Assembly (NCBI GenBank): GCA_035295125.1
Contig: DATGJP010000055.1
Coordinates: 62,001-126,000 of the forward strand
Reading direction: 5' to 3'
From: JAICMB01 sp035295125
GTDB lineage: Bacteria > Acidobacteriota > Terriglobia > Bryobacterales > Bryobacteraceae
Length of the DNA stretch: 64,000 bases
Shown here piece after piece: positions 7,944-17,753 of the stretch (position 1 is the stretch's first letter; each line of letters opens with the position of its first letter). Below the pieces are notes generated by a model, which was not told the DNA's origin, searched no databases, and was given only the letters and a program-made list of their open reading frames with translations. A program made the translations under genes and the position numbers.

Positions 7944-9995
7944 CTAAAACTTCAGGACGTGCCAGAGGCTGGCGAAGTCGTCCGTCCAGGTTATGAGGCG
8001 GGGGTCGTTGGCCGGCCAGGTAGCGCGATCGTTGGTAATGCCCAGTTTCCGAAGGAAGCTCTCATTCGCGGTAATCACGACCCAGCGCGCGGCGGATTCG
8101 CCTGTGGATTCGTCCTCGGGTGACATAAAGAGGGCCGCTTTCCATCCCAGGTGATCGGCGAAACCACGCGCGACCGGGTCCAGATTCAGGAGGATATTCG
8201 ATATGTGCAGCAGAATCACGCCGCCGGGTGCGAGGTGGTGTCGGTAGATGTCGGCACACTCGGCAGTGAGCAGATGTAGGGGAATGGCATCGCTCGAGAA
8301 GGCGTCGACGGCGATGACATCGAACGGCTGTGGGCTGCCTGATCTCAATTCGCGTTCGAGTTGCACTCTGGCATCGCCGAGCACGATGTCTGTCGCTGCC
8401 TTGGAGTCCTGAAGATAAGAGAACCAGGTATGAGCCATATCGACGACTTGGGGGTTGATCTCATAGAACGAGATTGAATCGCCGGGGCGCCCCCAGGCCG
8501 CTAGGGTACCCGCTCCGAGGCCGACGACAGCAATGCGGCGTGACGGGGCATCCAGGGCGGTCAGAGCGATGGCGGCGCCGCTGTGTGGGCCGTAGTAGGA
8601 GGTGGGCCAGGAGCGCTGGGGCTCACGCTGGAATTGCAGTCCGTGGCGGATGCGGCCGTGCGTAAGCTGGCGAAACGGTCCATTGGAGCCATCGGGGCGT
8701 TCGGTGAGGCGCAAGATGCCGTAGAAGTTGCGCGCCGCGGCGAGGATCGGCTGCTTGTTGCCGCTGGTAACGGTGACGATTGCAGAGAGGCCGCCGATCA
8801 GGAGGGCCATCAGTGGGACCCGGATCGCGAGGTTGCGGCTGGTCCACTGCCGCAGGGCTCCACTGCGCATCCAACCGGCGAAGCCAAGGAAGCACGCGGC
8901 GGCGAGAGCTATCGGATACTCGTTGAATTCTGTGAAGATGCGAGGGGCGAGAAGCGCCACGAAGACTCCGCCGAGCGCTCCGCCGATGGCAATGGCCAGA
9001 TAGAAGGTCGTGAGGTAGCGGCGGGCCGGGCGGGAGAGGCTCAGTTCTCCGTGGCAGACCATGCAGGCGACGAATAAGGCTGCAAGATAAACCGCGAGCT
9101 GCCACCAGGGCGAAATGGCAATGGCGGCAACCATAATGGCGCACCCGGCGGGCGCCAGGATTCCGGCCGCGGTTGCAAATGTGAAGCGATGATACCAGCG
9201 CTCGTGTTCAAAGACGAGGACGAAGGTCAGCAGGTAGATGGAGAGAGGGGCGACCCAGAGGAACGGAATTACCGCTACGTCCTGTGAGATGAGATTCGTC
9301 GTCGCGAGGAGCAGCGTGGAGCCGGCGGCGGCGAGGCCGATCCAAAGAGCGATGGTGGCGAGCGTTGGGGGCGCAGATTCGGGCTCTCGATCGGCAGCGG
9401 GCGCCGTCGTCGGGTGGAGGCGCCATGCGGTCCAACTGCAGATGATCGCGAAGGCGACGTACAGGATCGACCACAGGCCGGCTTGAGTCTGCAGGCGAAG
9501 AAAGGGCTCGACGGCAAACGGGTAGGTCAGCAGCGCCAGGAAGGACCCGAGGTTCGAAAGGGAATAGAGGCGCCAGGGCGATTGATCGGGATGGCTCAGG
9601 TGGAACCAGCGCTGCAACAGGGGTCCGGTTGCGGAGAGCAGGAGGTAGGGGCCACCGATGGAGAGAGCCAGGACGGCGAGTATCGCGAGCGAAGGGTCGG
9701 CGGCGGAGGTGGCATAAGCCACCGAGAAGCGCGGGGTGAGCGGCAGAAAGACGAGGGACGAGGCGAGAAGCGCGATGTGTATCCAGGATTGCAGGCGGGT
9801 ATTGGCGCGGGACCCGAGCCAGTGGGCGTAGGCGTAGCCGCCGACCAGCAGGACCTGAAAGAAAAGCATGCAGGCAGTCCAGACTTGCGGGCCTCCACCG
9901 TACCGCGGCAGGACGAAGCGGCCCATGATGGGCTGGACTTGGAAGAGAAGGAAGGCTCCCAGGAAGATGCTGATCAGGAAAGGGGCGTTGGCCAC
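7944..9995 (-). CDS. Membrane-anchored spermidine synthase-like protein
   Basis: A 683-residue fusion of a polytopic membrane domain and a class I SAM-dependent spermidine/spermine-synthase-like domain. The N-terminal two thirds hold about ten to twelve hydrophobic segments, beginning with ISIFLGAFLLFQVQPIMG and the PRYGGGPQVWTACMLFFQ signature of this family. The soluble domain starts near residue 485 with VVGLGAGTLAAWG (SAM loop) and continues with FYEINPQVVDMA, LGDARVQLE and VDAFSSDAIPLHLL. In true spermidine synthases the last segment binds the polyamine and decarboxylated SAM. The family is often named fused MFS/spermidine synthase, but its substrate is largely unproven. It diverges from an ECF sigma gene across 49 bases. 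Confidence 0.88.
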   Translation of the reverse strand: MANAPFLISIFLGAFLLFQVQPIMGRFVLPRYGGGPQVWTACMLFFQVLLVGGYAYAHWLGSRANTRLQSWIHIALLASSLVFLPLTPRFSVAYATSAADPSLAILAVLALSIGGPYLLLSATGPLLQRWFHLSHPDQSPWRLYSLSNLGSFLALLTYPFAVEPFLRLQTQAGLWSILYVAFAIICSWTAWRLHPTTAPAADREPESAPPTLATIALWIGLAAAGSTLLLATTNLISQDVAVIPFLWVAPLSIYLLTFVLVFEHERWYHRFTFATAAGILAPAGCAIMVAAIAISPWWQLAVYLAALFVACMVCHGELSLSRPARRYLTTFYLAIAIGGALGGVFVALLAPRIFTEFNEYPIALAAACFLGFAGWMRSGALRQWTSRNLAIRVPLMALLIGGLSAIVTVTSGNKQPILAAARNFYGILRLTERPDGSNGPFRQLTHGRIRHGLQFQREPQRSWPTSYYGPHSGAAIALTALDAPSRRIAVVGLGAGTLAAWGRPGDSISFYEINPQVVDMAHTWFSYLQDSKAATDIVLGDARVQLERELRSGSPQPFDVIAVDAFSSDAIPLHLLTAECADIYRHHLAPGGVILLHISNILLNLDPVARGFADHLGWKAALFMSPEDESTGESAARWVVITANESFLRKLGITNDRATWPANDPRLITWTDDFASLWHVLKF

Positions 9996-10044
9996 CGCGG
10001 TGCCACTATATCATGCGTTGGCGGAGGTAGAATGAAATCGGAAC

Positions 10045-10707
10045 GTGTCCGACACAACATTTGGGTTTGGTTTTGAGGGCGGTCTCGAAACGACTTGTTC
10101 TGCCGACGAGCAGGCCCTGATCGCAGCTTTGCGTGCGGGATCGGAAGATGCCTACGAGGCGCTGATTCTGCGATATCAACAGGCGGTTTTCAACCTCGCG
10201 TATCGTTTAGTGAACGATCCGGTGGATACCTGCGACGTGGTGCAGGAGGTGTTCCTGAAGATCTTTCGGAACATCGGCAATTTCCGCGGGGGGAGTTCGC
10301 TGCGGACCTGGATTTACCGGGTGGCGGTAAACGAGGCGCACAATCATCGCCGTTGGTTTTCGCGGCATCAGGGGCCGGAGATCGGGTTTGTGGCCGAGGA
10401 GACGGCGGGTCCACATGAGTGTGACTTTGCCGATCCGGGCCGGAGCCCGTTCGAACAGGCGGCGAACGAGGAAACGCGCGAGTTGGTGGAAGCCGCGCTG
10501 GCGACGCTGAATCCGAAGTATAGGGCTGCAGTGGTATTGCGGGACATCGAGGAATTGAGTTACGAAGAGATTGCCGCGGTTCTCGAGGTGTCGATGGGAA
10601 CAGTGAAATCGCGGATACTGCGGGGCCGTGACGCTCTGCGGCGAATTTTGGAAGCTCAACTTGAGACGGAGCCGGCGTTCGGTTTACGGCCGCAGCCGGT
10701 GGAGTGA
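10045..10707 (+). CDS. ECF-type RNA polymerase sigma factor (RpoE-like)
   Basis: A 220-residue sigma-70 family factor of the extracytoplasmic-function group. Region 2 spans about residues 30-100, including the promoter -10 recognition helix area DTCDVVQEVFLKIFRNI. Region 4 lies at about 150-205 with the helix-turn-helix LSYEEIAAVLEVSMGTVKSRILRGR. The two are joined by a variable linker. It would direct RNA polymerase to a small regulon on release from its anti-sigma partner, the next gene. The GTG start at 10045 is the only reasonable one before region 2. The gene ends just before, or overlapping, the anti-sigma gene. Confidence 0.92.
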   Translation: MSDTTFGFGFEGGLETTCSADEQALIAALRAGSEDAYEALILRYQQAVFNLAYRLVNDPVDTCDVVQEVFLKIFRNIGNFRGGSSLRTWIYRVAVNEAHNHRRWFSRHQGPEIGFVAEETAGPHECDFADPGRSPFEQAANEETRELVEAALATLNPKYRAAVVLRDIEELSYEEIAAVLEVSMGTVKSRILRGRDALRRILEAQLETEPAFGLRPQPVE

Positions 10708-10727
10708 GGAAGGGTTGGGGTCTACGT

Positions 10728-11408
10728 ATGACTTGCTCAATAGTAAAGCGCAACATAGCAGCCCACCTCGATAATGCCTTGCTGATGGAGGAGCGGCGCG
10801 ATTTCCTGCAGCACGTGCAAAGCTGCCGCGAATGCGCTGGGGAATTGCAGCGTTATCAGGTCTTGCGGCAGGCGCTGCGTGCGTTGCCGCAACGTAAAGT
10901 CCCGGCGCAGCTTACCATGCGATTGCGCGTGGCGGCTTCGCATCAACGGAAGTATTCGCTCGAGCCTTCGACGTGGTTAGAGAAGTTCTGGTTCTCGCTT
11001 GGCAACGCCATGCGGCCTCTGGGCGTTCCGGTTCTCGGCGGGTTATGCGCGGCGATACTGCTTTTTTCGTCGCTTCTGCCGACCTTCACGGTTCCTCGTG
11101 TTTCGTCGGATGTTCCCGCCGTTGTGTTCACCAAGCCGATTTTGAAGAGCACGGCTCCGCTGGGGTTTGCTACTGACGCCGAGGTGGATGTGCGTCTCGA
11201 TGCGCAGGGGCGCGTTGTGAACTGGTCGATTGTTGATCCGAAGGTGCAGTCGCAGGCAATGCAGCGGGCGGTTGAGAATAGTTTGTTGTTCACGCAGTTT
11301 GCGCCGGCGAGCGTGGCGCCTAATTCGTGTACGGATTGCGCGACTCCGACGTCGGGGACGATTCGTGTGGCATTTCGGCCGGCGGCGAATGTGGAAGTGC
11401 GCGATTAA
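10728..11408 (+). CDS. Zinc-finger anti-sigma factor with TonB-C-like periplasmic domain
   Basis: A membrane anti-sigma factor paired with the upstream ECF sigma. The cytoplasmic part has the HxxxCxxC zinc motif (His29, Cys33, Cys36 counting from ATG 10728). One membrane segment follows at about residues 102-120 (VPVLGGLCAAILLFSSLLP). The periplasmic part carries VDVRLDAQGRVVNWSIV and a following AMQRAVENSLLFTQFAP stretch, closely resembling the C-terminal domain of TonB energy transducers. A GTG at 10704 overlapping the sigma stop would add eight residues. I prefer ATG 10728, which has G-rich sequence before it. The TonB-C-like sensor end is the notable point. Confidence 0.82.
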   Translation: MTCSIVKRNIAAHLDNALLMEERRDFLQHVQSCRECAGELQRYQVLRQALRALPQRKVPAQLTMRLRVAASHQRKYSLEPSTWLEKFWFSLGNAMRPLGVPVLGGLCAAILLFSSLLPTFTVPRVSSDVPAVVFTKPILKSTAPLGFATDAEVDVRLDAQGRVVNWSIVDPKVQSQAMQRAVENSLLFTQFAPASVAPNSCTDCATPTSGTIRVAFRPAANVEVRD

Positions 11409-11413
11409 GCGCG

Positions 11414-11530
11414 TAATGCAGGTTGGGAACCTGCGGCGGGTTATTAACCCGCCTCCCGCCCATCGTGACGAATCAAGGCTGACAAGCGCCGCTTGGCAAT
11501 CGGCACGCAGGCTGCCAGCCTGCATCACAA
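11414..11530. repeat. Composite palindromic repeat (copy C, different sequence class)
   Basis: The 128-base gap between the anti-sigma gene and rsmA is almost wholly palindromic. It contains a 7-base-arm hairpin at 11418-11434 (GCAGGTT/AACCTGC), a perfect 9-base-arm hairpin at 11435-11453 (GGCGGGTTA/TAACCCGCC), and a 7-base-arm hairpin at 11507-11523 (GCAGGCT/AGCCTGC). The first and last also pair with each other (ATGCAGG with CCTGCAT). It may be a REP-type repeat, and could also attenuate transcription into rsmA. Confidence 0.75.
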
Positions 11531-11536
11531 AGCGCT

Positions 11537-12280
11537 GTGGGTAGGCGGCTCGGTCAGCATTTCCTTACCCGGCAATCGGTGTTGGAAAGAATCGCGGGCG
11601 TGGTGTGTCCCGAGGCTTGCGATGTGGTGGTCGAGATTGGGCCGGGAAAGGGCTCTTTAACTTCACACCTGCTGGGGCGGGCTGCGCGGGTGGTGGCGAT
11701 CGAGATCGATCATATCCTGGTGCAGTATTTGCGATCGAAGTACCGCGAGGAAGCGCGGCTGGAGTTGGTCGAGAGCGATGTTCTGAAGGCCGACCTGGGG
11801 CAGTGGGGACGCGTTGTCGTCGCGGGGAACCTCCCGTATTACATCACTTCGCCAATTGTCGAGAAGGTGCTGCGACTGGGGCCGCTGCTTGAGCGCGCCG
11901 TGTTCCTGGTTCAGAAGGAAGTGGCGGATCGGCTGACTGCGGCTCCCGGCAGCCGCGATTATGGCTACCTCAGTGTGCAGACGCAACTGCTGGCCGAGGT
12001 GGAGCGCATGTTTGTGGTCCCGGCGGCGGAATTTCGCCCCGCTCCGAAGGTGGATTCCGCAGTGGTTCGGATGGTTCCCCGGACCGAAGCGTTTGTCGAG
12101 GATACCGGCGCGTTTCTGCGTTTCGCGGCGCTATGCTTTCATCACAAGCGGAAGACGCTCCGGAATAATCTATCGGGCCGTTATGACAAAGCGAAGCTGG
12201 AGACGCTACAGCATAAGCGCGCGGAAGAGCTCAGTCTTCCTGACTTGATGGCGCTTTACCGTTTTGTAACTCAGCCGTGA
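11537..12280 (+). CDS. rsmA: 16S rRNA (adenine1518/1519-N6)-dimethyltransferase
   Basis: RsmA (KsgA) dimethylates two adjacent adenosines in the 3' hairpin of 16S rRNA during small-subunit assembly. The 247-residue protein begins with the family signature GQHFL (residues 6-10). It has the SAM-binding EIGPGKG at 33-39, the acidic end of motif II at EID (56-58) and the catalytic NLPYYIT at 98-104. The C-terminal helical domain includes FHHKRKTLRNNL. The start is GTG. It follows a hairpin-rich spacer, and its last 50 bases overlap the end of a convergent gene. Confidence 0.95.
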   Translation: MGRRLGQHFLTRQSVLERIAGVVCPEACDVVVEIGPGKGSLTSHLLGRAARVVAIEIDHILVQYLRSKYREEARLELVESDVLKADLGQWGRVVVAGNLPYYITSPIVEKVLRLGPLLERAVFLVQKEVADRLTAAPGSRDYGYLSVQTQLLAEVERMFVVPAAEFRPAPKVDSAVVRMVPRTEAFVEDTGAFLRFAALCFHHKRKTLRNNLSGRYDKAKLETLQHKRAEELSLPDLMALYRFVTQP

Positions 12281-12995
12281 GGACGTGCGGTCCGACCTGG
12301 TAGCCGTTGTAGTCGATGGTCAGCTCGGAAGCGCCCAACATGAAGTTCTTCGAGTCCGAACGGTTGTATGACGGCATCCAGAATGGACCGACCTTTTGGA
12401 ATTCCTGAACGACATGAGGCTTGCCGACCCACATCGAGAGGCTGGCCGCCGGGTGTCCTTCGATCTTGACGACTGCGAACTCCTTGGCGTCGGCCCAGAC
12501 TTTGCCCTGGAGCAGATATTTGCTCTTACGCTTGGGCGTGACTTCGACGACGTAGCAGGGGCGGCCATTGAGAACGTCGGCGCCGACGACATGGAAACCG
12601 TAGTTGGAAGTGGTGATTTCGAACTCGTCGCCGGTGTCTTTGTGGCTCTCTTCTGCCTCGGATTGCAGCAGCCGTTCAAGCACCTTTTTGGCGACGCCGG
12701 ACGCGCCATCGACGGTCAGGACCTCAAAGGTCTTGCCCTCTTCTCTACGGTAACTGAGGCGGGCAGTCATGGTGACATCGTTGCCCAGGTGGGAATTGCG
12801 TAAGGTATAGGTGCGGACGACGGAGTACTCGCGCAGGTTCGCGAGCCGCTGCGTCTCGGTTCCGGTAATCTTTACCGCCGCGACCTCGTCTGAGGGCAAT
12901 GGCGCTTTGGCAATCTCGGCAGCCCAAAAAGCAGGGCAAACAAAAAGGAAAGCTGCGCTCAGAACGATTGGTTGTATATTGATCCTCACCCTCAT
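12231..12995 (-). CDS. Secreted LolA/DUF4292-like protein
   Basis: A 254-residue exported protein. I choose ATG 12995 because it gives a signal peptide (IQPIVLSAAFLFVCPAFWAAE) directly; the longer frame adds 13 charged residues. The body resembles outer-membrane lipoprotein-sorting (LolA-like) half-barrels, with segments such as ARLSYRREEGKTFEVLTV, GRPCYVVEVTPKR, GKVWADAKEFAVVKIEG and FWMPSYNRSD. These are typical of acidobacterial proteins tentatively placed with LolA/LppX. It may bind lipid or lipoprotein in the periplasm, but that is inference. Its 3' end runs 50 bases into rsmA on the other strand, and it diverges from gltX with a 59-base gap. Confidence 0.7.
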   Translation of the reverse strand: MRVRINIQPIVLSAAFLFVCPAFWAAEIAKAPLPSDEVAAVKITGTETQRLANLREYSVVRTYTLRNSHLGNDVTMTARLSYRREEGKTFEVLTVDGASGVAKKVLERLLQSEAEESHKDTGDEFEITTSNYGFHVVGADVLNGRPCYVVEVTPKRKSKYLLQGKVWADAKEFAVVKIEGHPAASLSMWVGKPHVVQEFQKVGPFWMPSYNRSDSKNFMLGASELTIDYNGYQVGPHVLTAELQNGKAPSSQED

Positions 12996-13054
12996 GCGGC
13001 CTCTGGTCGAATCGTTTTGCAACGGAATGGCCATAACGGCTACCCTGAAATTTC

Positions 13055-14500
13055 ATGCTGCGTGTCCGGTTCGCTCCGTCCCCAACTGGCTTCCTGCACA
13101 TCGGGAGTGCACGGACGTTTATTTTCAATTGGTTGTATGCCCGTCATGAGGGCGGCACGATGATTTTGCGGATTGACGATACGGACGTCGACCGCAATAC
13201 GCAGGCTTCGCTGGACTCGATTTTCGACGGTTTGCGCTGGCTCGATTTGAACTGGGACGAGGAATATCGTCAGTCCGACCGGTTGGAGTTACATCGTCAG
13301 ATGGCCTGGTCGATCTTCGAGCGGGGCTTGGCGTATCGGGATTTTACCCCGGCGATGGCCGAGGGAGAGGAGAAGGTCACGGGTGGGGCCGCCTGGCTTT
13401 TTAACGCCGGAATGCGGGAAATGCCGGCGGAGGAGAGCGCGCGCCGGGCGGCGGCGGGAGAGCCGTTTGTCCTACGTTTTCGGGTGCCGCGCGAGACGGC
13501 GCAGGATGTAACGTTCGACGATGCGGTTTACGGGCCGCAGTCGAAATCGACGGCCGACATCGAGGATTTTGCCTTGCTGCGAAGCAATGGAATTCCGACC
13601 TATCACATGGCGTCGTGTGCCGATGACGCGGATCTGAAGATCAGTCATATCGTGAGGGGGCAGGATCACCTGACCAATACGTTCAAACACGTGTTGATCT
13701 TTGAGGCGGCCGGGTTTGTGCCGCCGACGTTTGCGCATTTGCCGCTGCTGATTGCTCCCGACGGGGCGAAGTTATCGAAGCGCAAGCACGGGCCGGTTGT
13801 GAGCGTGACGACCTATCGCGATGCCGGATTCCTGCCGCACGCGTTTATCAATTTCCTGTGCCTGCTGGGATGGTCGCCGAAAAACGACCGCGAGCAGATG
13901 TCGCGCCAGGAGCTCGTGGATGCGTTTTCATTTGAAGGCATCAATCGCAGTAACGCCGTGGTGAATTTCAAGGAAGACGATCCCTTCGATCCGAAGGCGG
14001 TTTGGTTGAATGCCGAGACCATTCGAACCATGCCGCTCGATGAGCTGGCGACGCGGCTGCTGCCGTTCGCGTGGGCTGCGGGGTTTAAGAACGCCGACGC
14101 GGAGAAGATGGCAAAGATCGCTCCTTTGATTCAGGAGCGGATTAAGTTATTGGGCGATGTCGCGACCGTGGCGGACTTCTTCTTCGTTGACGAGCTGGCG
14201 CCCTTTGACAGCGCGGAACTGATCCCTCAGAAGGGCACCGCGGAGACCGCTGCTGCCGCTCTGGAGAAGGCGCGGGAGATTCTGGCAGGAGTGGAGTTCA
14301 GTCACCAGTCTCTCGACGCCGCGCTGCGGGCCGGCGCCCAGGAATTGGGTATGAAGGCTGGCCAGATGTTCCAGCCCATCCGCGTGGCGGTTTGCGGCCG
14401 CAAAGCAGCGCCGCCATTGTTCGAAACCCTGGAAGTGCTTGGCCGGGAGACCTGCCTGAAGCGGATTGGCCGAGCCATTGAAAAGTTGAAAAACCTATGA
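13055..14500 (+). CDS. gltX: Glutamyl-tRNA synthetase
   Basis: This class I synthetase charges tRNA-Glu with glutamate. The 481-residue length fits the bacterial enzyme. The HIGH-type motif is HIGS at residues 15-18, after the conserved FAPSPTG, and the second motif is KLSKR at 239-243. The C-terminal helical anticodon-binding cage is complete and ends in RIGRAIEKL. Because glnS follows directly, this enzyme is likely to be discriminating (tRNA-Glu only), although the sequence alone does not prove it. The stop codon overlaps the glnS start (ATGA), the first of three such overlaps that tie four genes together. Confidence 0.96.
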   Translation: MLRVRFAPSPTGFLHIGSARTFIFNWLYARHEGGTMILRIDDTDVDRNTQASLDSIFDGLRWLDLNWDEEYRQSDRLELHRQMAWSIFERGLAYRDFTPAMAEGEEKVTGGAAWLFNAGMREMPAEESARRAAAGEPFVLRFRVPRETAQDVTFDDAVYGPQSKSTADIEDFALLRSNGIPTYHMASCADDADLKISHIVRGQDHLTNTFKHVLIFEAAGFVPPTFAHLPLLIAPDGAKLSKRKHGPVVSVTTYRDAGFLPHAFINFLCLLGWSPKNDREQMSRQELVDAFSFEGINRSNAVVNFKEDDPFDPKAVWLNAETIRTMPLDELATRLLPFAWAAGFKNADAEKMAKIAPLIQERIKLLGDVATVADFFFVDELAPFDSAELIPQKGTAETAAAALEKAREILAGVEFSHQSLDAALRAGAQELGMKAGQMFQPIRVAVCGRKAAPPLFETLEVLGRETCLKRIGRAIEKLKNL

Positions 14501-16203
14501 ATCCGTCCGACAATTCGCCCGGTGGGGAGCCAACTGCTCCTTCGAATTTCATCCGGGACATCATCATCGATGACTTGAAGGCCAACAAGTACGGGGGGCG
14601 CGTGCAAACGCGCTTTCCTCCGGAGCCGAACGGGTATCTCCATATCGGTCACGCCAAGTCCATTAACCTGAACTTCGGTCTTGCGGCCGAGTTCGGGGGC
14701 AAGTGCAATCTCCGTTTCGACGACACCAATCCGGAGAAGGAAGAAACGGAATACGTCGAGTCGATTATCGAGGACGTACATTGGCTGGGCGGGGATTTCG
14801 AGGACCGCATCTTCTATGCGTCGGATTATTTCGGCCAGCTTTACGAATGGGCAATCCAGCTTATCAAGGCGGGTAAGGCCTTCGTCTGCGATTTGACGGC
14901 TCAACAGGTGAGCGAAATGCGTGGGACGTTCACGGAGCCGGGAAAAGAAAGCCCGTATCGCAACCGGTCTGTGGAAGAAAACCTGGACCTTTTCGAGCGC
15001 ATGAAAACGGGCGAGTTTCCCGATGGCGCCCGGACGCTGCGCGCGAAGATCGACATGGCGTCGCCGAATCTGAACATGCGCGACCCGATAATGTACCGCA
15101 TCGTGCACGCCGAGCATCATCGTACGGGCGACACCTGGTGCATTTATCCGATGTACGACTTTGCGCACGGGCAGTCCGATTCCATTGAGCATGTTACCCA
15201 CTCCATCTGCACGCTGGAGTTTGAGGATCACCGGCCGCTGTATGACTGGTACGTCGAGCAACTCGGCATTTATCATCCGCAGCAGATCGAGTTTGACCGC
15301 CTGAATCTTACCTACACGCTTTTGAGCAAGCGCAAGCTGCTGGCGTTGGTGCAGAAAGGGCACGTGCGGGGTTGGGACGATCCGCGAATGCCTACTGTCT
15401 CCGGTTTTCGGCGGCGCGGCTACACTCCGGAAGCGATTTGCAATTTCTGCCGTCGCGTGGGGGTTTCGAAGACAAACGGTTCGACCGAACTTTCGTTGTT
15501 GGAATACTTCCTGCGCGAGGACCTGAACAAGCGGGCGCTGCGGGCGATGGCGGTTCTCCGGCCGCTGAAGGTTGTGCTCGACAACTATCCCGAAGGCCAG
15601 GTGGACCAGATGGAGGCCGTGAACAATCCGGAAGACGCGTCCGCCGGCACTCGCATAGTGCCGTTCACACGAGAGCTGTACATTGAGCAGGACGATTTCC
15701 GCGAGGTTCCGCCGAAGCAGTATTACCGGCTGTCGCCGGGGCGCGAGGTTCGTCTGCGGTACGGGTACCTGATCACTTGCACGAGCGTCGTGAAAGACGC
15801 GAACGGGCAGGTGGTGGAGGTGCATTGCACGTACGATCCCGCAACGAAAGGCGGGAACACGCCGGACGGCCGCAAAGTGAAATCCACGATCCACTGGGTG
15901 TCGGCGGAGCACGCCATTGACGCCGAGGTGCGGATTTACGAAAACCTGTTCACGAAGGAAGACCCGGGCGATGTGGAGGAGGGTCAGGACTTCACGGCGA
16001 ACCTGAATCCGAATTCGCTGGAAGTTCTGGAGCACTGCAAGCTGGAACCGGCTCTTCGCAACGCCACGCCGGCTGACCGGTATCAATTCGAACGGCTAGG
16101 GTACTTCTGTGCCGATCTCGACAGCACGCCGGAAAAACCGGTGTTCAACCGCACGGTTGCTTTGCGCGATACCTGGGCGAAGATCGAAAAGAAATCGAAA
16201 TGA
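14497..16203 (+). CDS. glnS: Glutaminyl-tRNA synthetase
   Basis: GlnRS attaches glutamine directly to tRNA-Gln, replacing the GatCAB transamidation route. The 568-residue protein has [16 protein letters not shown] (HIGH at 49-52), the class I second motif as LLSKR (275-279), and the two C-terminal beta-barrels that read the anticodon (about 345-560). The N-terminal YqeY-like extension of some GlnRS is absent. It starts four bases inside the gltX end and its stop overlaps the carbamoyltransferase start, so translation is probably coupled. GlnRS is patchy among bacteria and often inherited horizontally. Confidence 0.96.
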   Translation: MNPSDNSPGGEPTAPSNFIRDIIIDDLKANKYGGRVQTRFPPEPNGYLHIGHAKSINLNFGLAAEFGGKCNLRFDDTNPEKEETEYVESIIEDVHWLGGDFEDRIFYASDYFGQLYEWAIQLIKAGKAFVCDLTAQQVSEMRGTFTEPGKESPYRNRSVEENLDLFERMKTGEFPDGARTLRAKIDMASPNLNMRDPIMYRIVHAEHHRTGDTWCIYPMYDFAHGQSDSIEHVTHSICTLEFEDHRPLYDWYVEQLGIYHPQQIEFDRLNLTYTLLSKRKLLALVQKGHVRGWDDPRMPTVSGFRRRGYTPEAICNFCRRVGVSKTNGSTELSLLEYFLREDLNKRALRAMAVLRPLKVVLDNYPEGQVDQMEAVNNPEDASAGTRIVPFTRELYIEQDDFREVPPKQYYRLSPGREVRLRYGYLITCTSVVKDANGQVVEVHCTYDPATKGGNTPDGRKVKSTIHWVSAEHAIDAEVRIYENLFTKEDPGDVEEGQDFTANLNPNSLEVLEHCKLEPALRNATPADRYQFERLGYFCADLDSTPEKPVFNRTVALRDTWAKIEKKSK

Positions 16204-17753
16204 ACATTCTCGGACTGGGCGGGCTCCACAATGAGCCTGCCTGTGCGGTTCTCGTCGAGGGCGCGCTCGCTTCCGCCGTGGAGCAGAAGAAAGTGGTGCG
16301 CCGTATTCAGCGCGGGGCGTTGCCGGAAGAGGCGATCGCCGCGGCTTTGAGGTTGGCAAGAATCGGGCCGGCGGACGTGGATTGCGTGGCGCTGGTCCGT
16401 CCGTTTGCGCAGGAGCTGCACCTGGCTCTGCGTTCTCATTTTTCGAAGGCGCAGGTGATCATGGTGGAGCACCATGCGGCGCATGCGGCGTCAGCGTTTT
16501 ATCCGTCGCCGTTCGATGAAGCGACGGTCTTGACGCTCGACCGCGACGGAGATTTCCGGTCGGCGGCGAAGTGGCACGCCGGGCGCGATCAGCTTCGCCT
16601 GGAACGGGACCTGTACTATCCCGATTCGCTAGGCGACCTTTACGGACGCGTGACGGAGCTGCTGGGCTTTGAGGCGCAGGCCGACGAACACAAGGTGCAG
16701 TGGCTTTCGACACAGGCCGAAAGCGATGCGTACGTCCCGCTGTTTGAGCAAATCCTGGGGAACGGCGACTGGCCGGCGATCGATCGCAGCTTTTTCGATT
16801 CCGACCGGCTGGTGGAGGGCGGGTTCAGCGAAAAGTTCTACACGCACCTCGGGCTGGAGGATGGCGCCGAGATTCCCCCAGCCATGAAAGCGCCGATCGC
16901 GGCCGGGCTACAACGGGCGATTGAGCGCCGCGTGCTTCGGATGGCGGGCGTCGCGGACAAGCTGTGCATTGCCGGAGGGCTGGGGCTCAATACTCTGCTG
17001 ATCGGCGCGCTCGAACAACACAAACAGGTGTTTGTGCAGCCGGCAGCCGGTAACGCTGGGACTGCCATCGGGGCGGTTTTCTACGCCTGGAACACGGTGT
17101 TTCGCCAGGACGACCGGCCGTCGTTAAACGATCTCTGTCTCGGCCCCAGCTTCGACGCCGAAGAGATAAAGCAGGTGCTGGAGAATTGCAAACTGCGGTT
17201 TCGCTACCTGCTGACAATGGATGAGCTGATCGAGTGCGCGGTTCGCGATATCAATGGCGAGAAGATCATCGCGTGGATGCAGGGTCGGATGGAGTTTGGT
17301 TCGCGAGCGCTCGGGAATCGCAGCATTCTGGCGTCGCCCCTGAATGCGTACTCGACCGAGAACCTGAACGCGTTTATCAAGCATCGGGAGCCGTTCCGGA
17401 AGTTTGCGGCGTCAGTGCCCGCGGAGATCGCGGATGAGTATTTCATCGCCGGGCCGAATGCTCGTTACCTGGCGACGGTGAGCCGGGTTCTGCCGAAACA
17501 TCGGGAAACGTTCGAGGCGGCGGTGATGGGGAAGGACCTGATTCGTGTCCACACGGTTCAGGAGGAAGACAACCCGCTTTATCACCGCCTGCTGCACGCC
17601 GCAGGCCGGGCGACGGGTCTGCCCGTGTTGTACAACACGAGTTTTAATTTATTCGGCGATCCGTTGGTGTGTTCGCCGCGGGATGCGGTGCGGAGTTTTT
17701 ATTCTTCCGGGATCGATGCGTTGTTCGTAGGTAATTTCCTAGTCGAAAAATGA
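16200..17753 (+). CDS. Carbamoyltransferase, NodU/CmcH family
   Basis: Family members use carbamoyl phosphate and ATP to carbamoylate hydroxyl groups of small molecules such as Nod factors, cephalosporins and novobiocin. The 517-residue protein has the N-terminal Kae1-like domain with the metal-binding histidines HHAAHA (residues 91-96) and LDRDGD. The C-terminal domain includes [19 protein letters not shown] and the YNTSFN segment. The opening [15 protein letters not shown] is the usual first strand. It is fused into the aminoacyl-tRNA synthetase operon by ATGA overlaps on both sides, and no antibiotic or Nod-factor genes are nearby. The acceptor is therefore unknown. The family is sure, the role is not. 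Confidence 0.92.
   Translation: MNILGLGGLHNEPACAVLVEGALASAVEQKKVVRRIQRGALPEEAIAAALRLARIGPADVDCVALVRPFAQELHLALRSHFSKAQVIMVEHHAAHAASAFYPSPFDEATVLTLDRDGDFRSAAKWHAGRDQLRLERDLYYPDSLGDLYGRVTELLGFEAQADEHKVQWLSTQAESDAYVPLFEQILGNGDWPAIDRSFFDSDRLVEGGFSEKFYTHLGLEDGAEIPPAMKAPIAAGLQRAIERRVLRMAGVADKLCIAGGLGLNTLLIGALEQHKQVFVQPAAGNAGTAIGAVFYAWNTVFRQDDRPSLNDLCLGPSFDAEEIKQVLENCKLRFRYLLTMDELIECAVRDINGEKIIAWMQGRMEFGSRALGNRSILASPLNAYSTENLNAFIKHREPFRKFAASVPAEIADEYFIAGPNARYLATVSRVLPKHRETFEAAVMGKDLIRVHTVQEEDNPLYHRLLHAAGRATGLPVLYNTSFNLFGDPLVCSPRDAVRSFYSSGIDALFVGNFLVEK

Noticed and set aside
14302..16086. A 594-codon open frame antisense to glnS, and similar long antisense frames at 26071-27147 and 27559-28761
   Set aside because: They mirror strongly supported genes, have arginine/histidine-rich compositions typical of antisense frames in high-GC DNA, and show no domain signatures.
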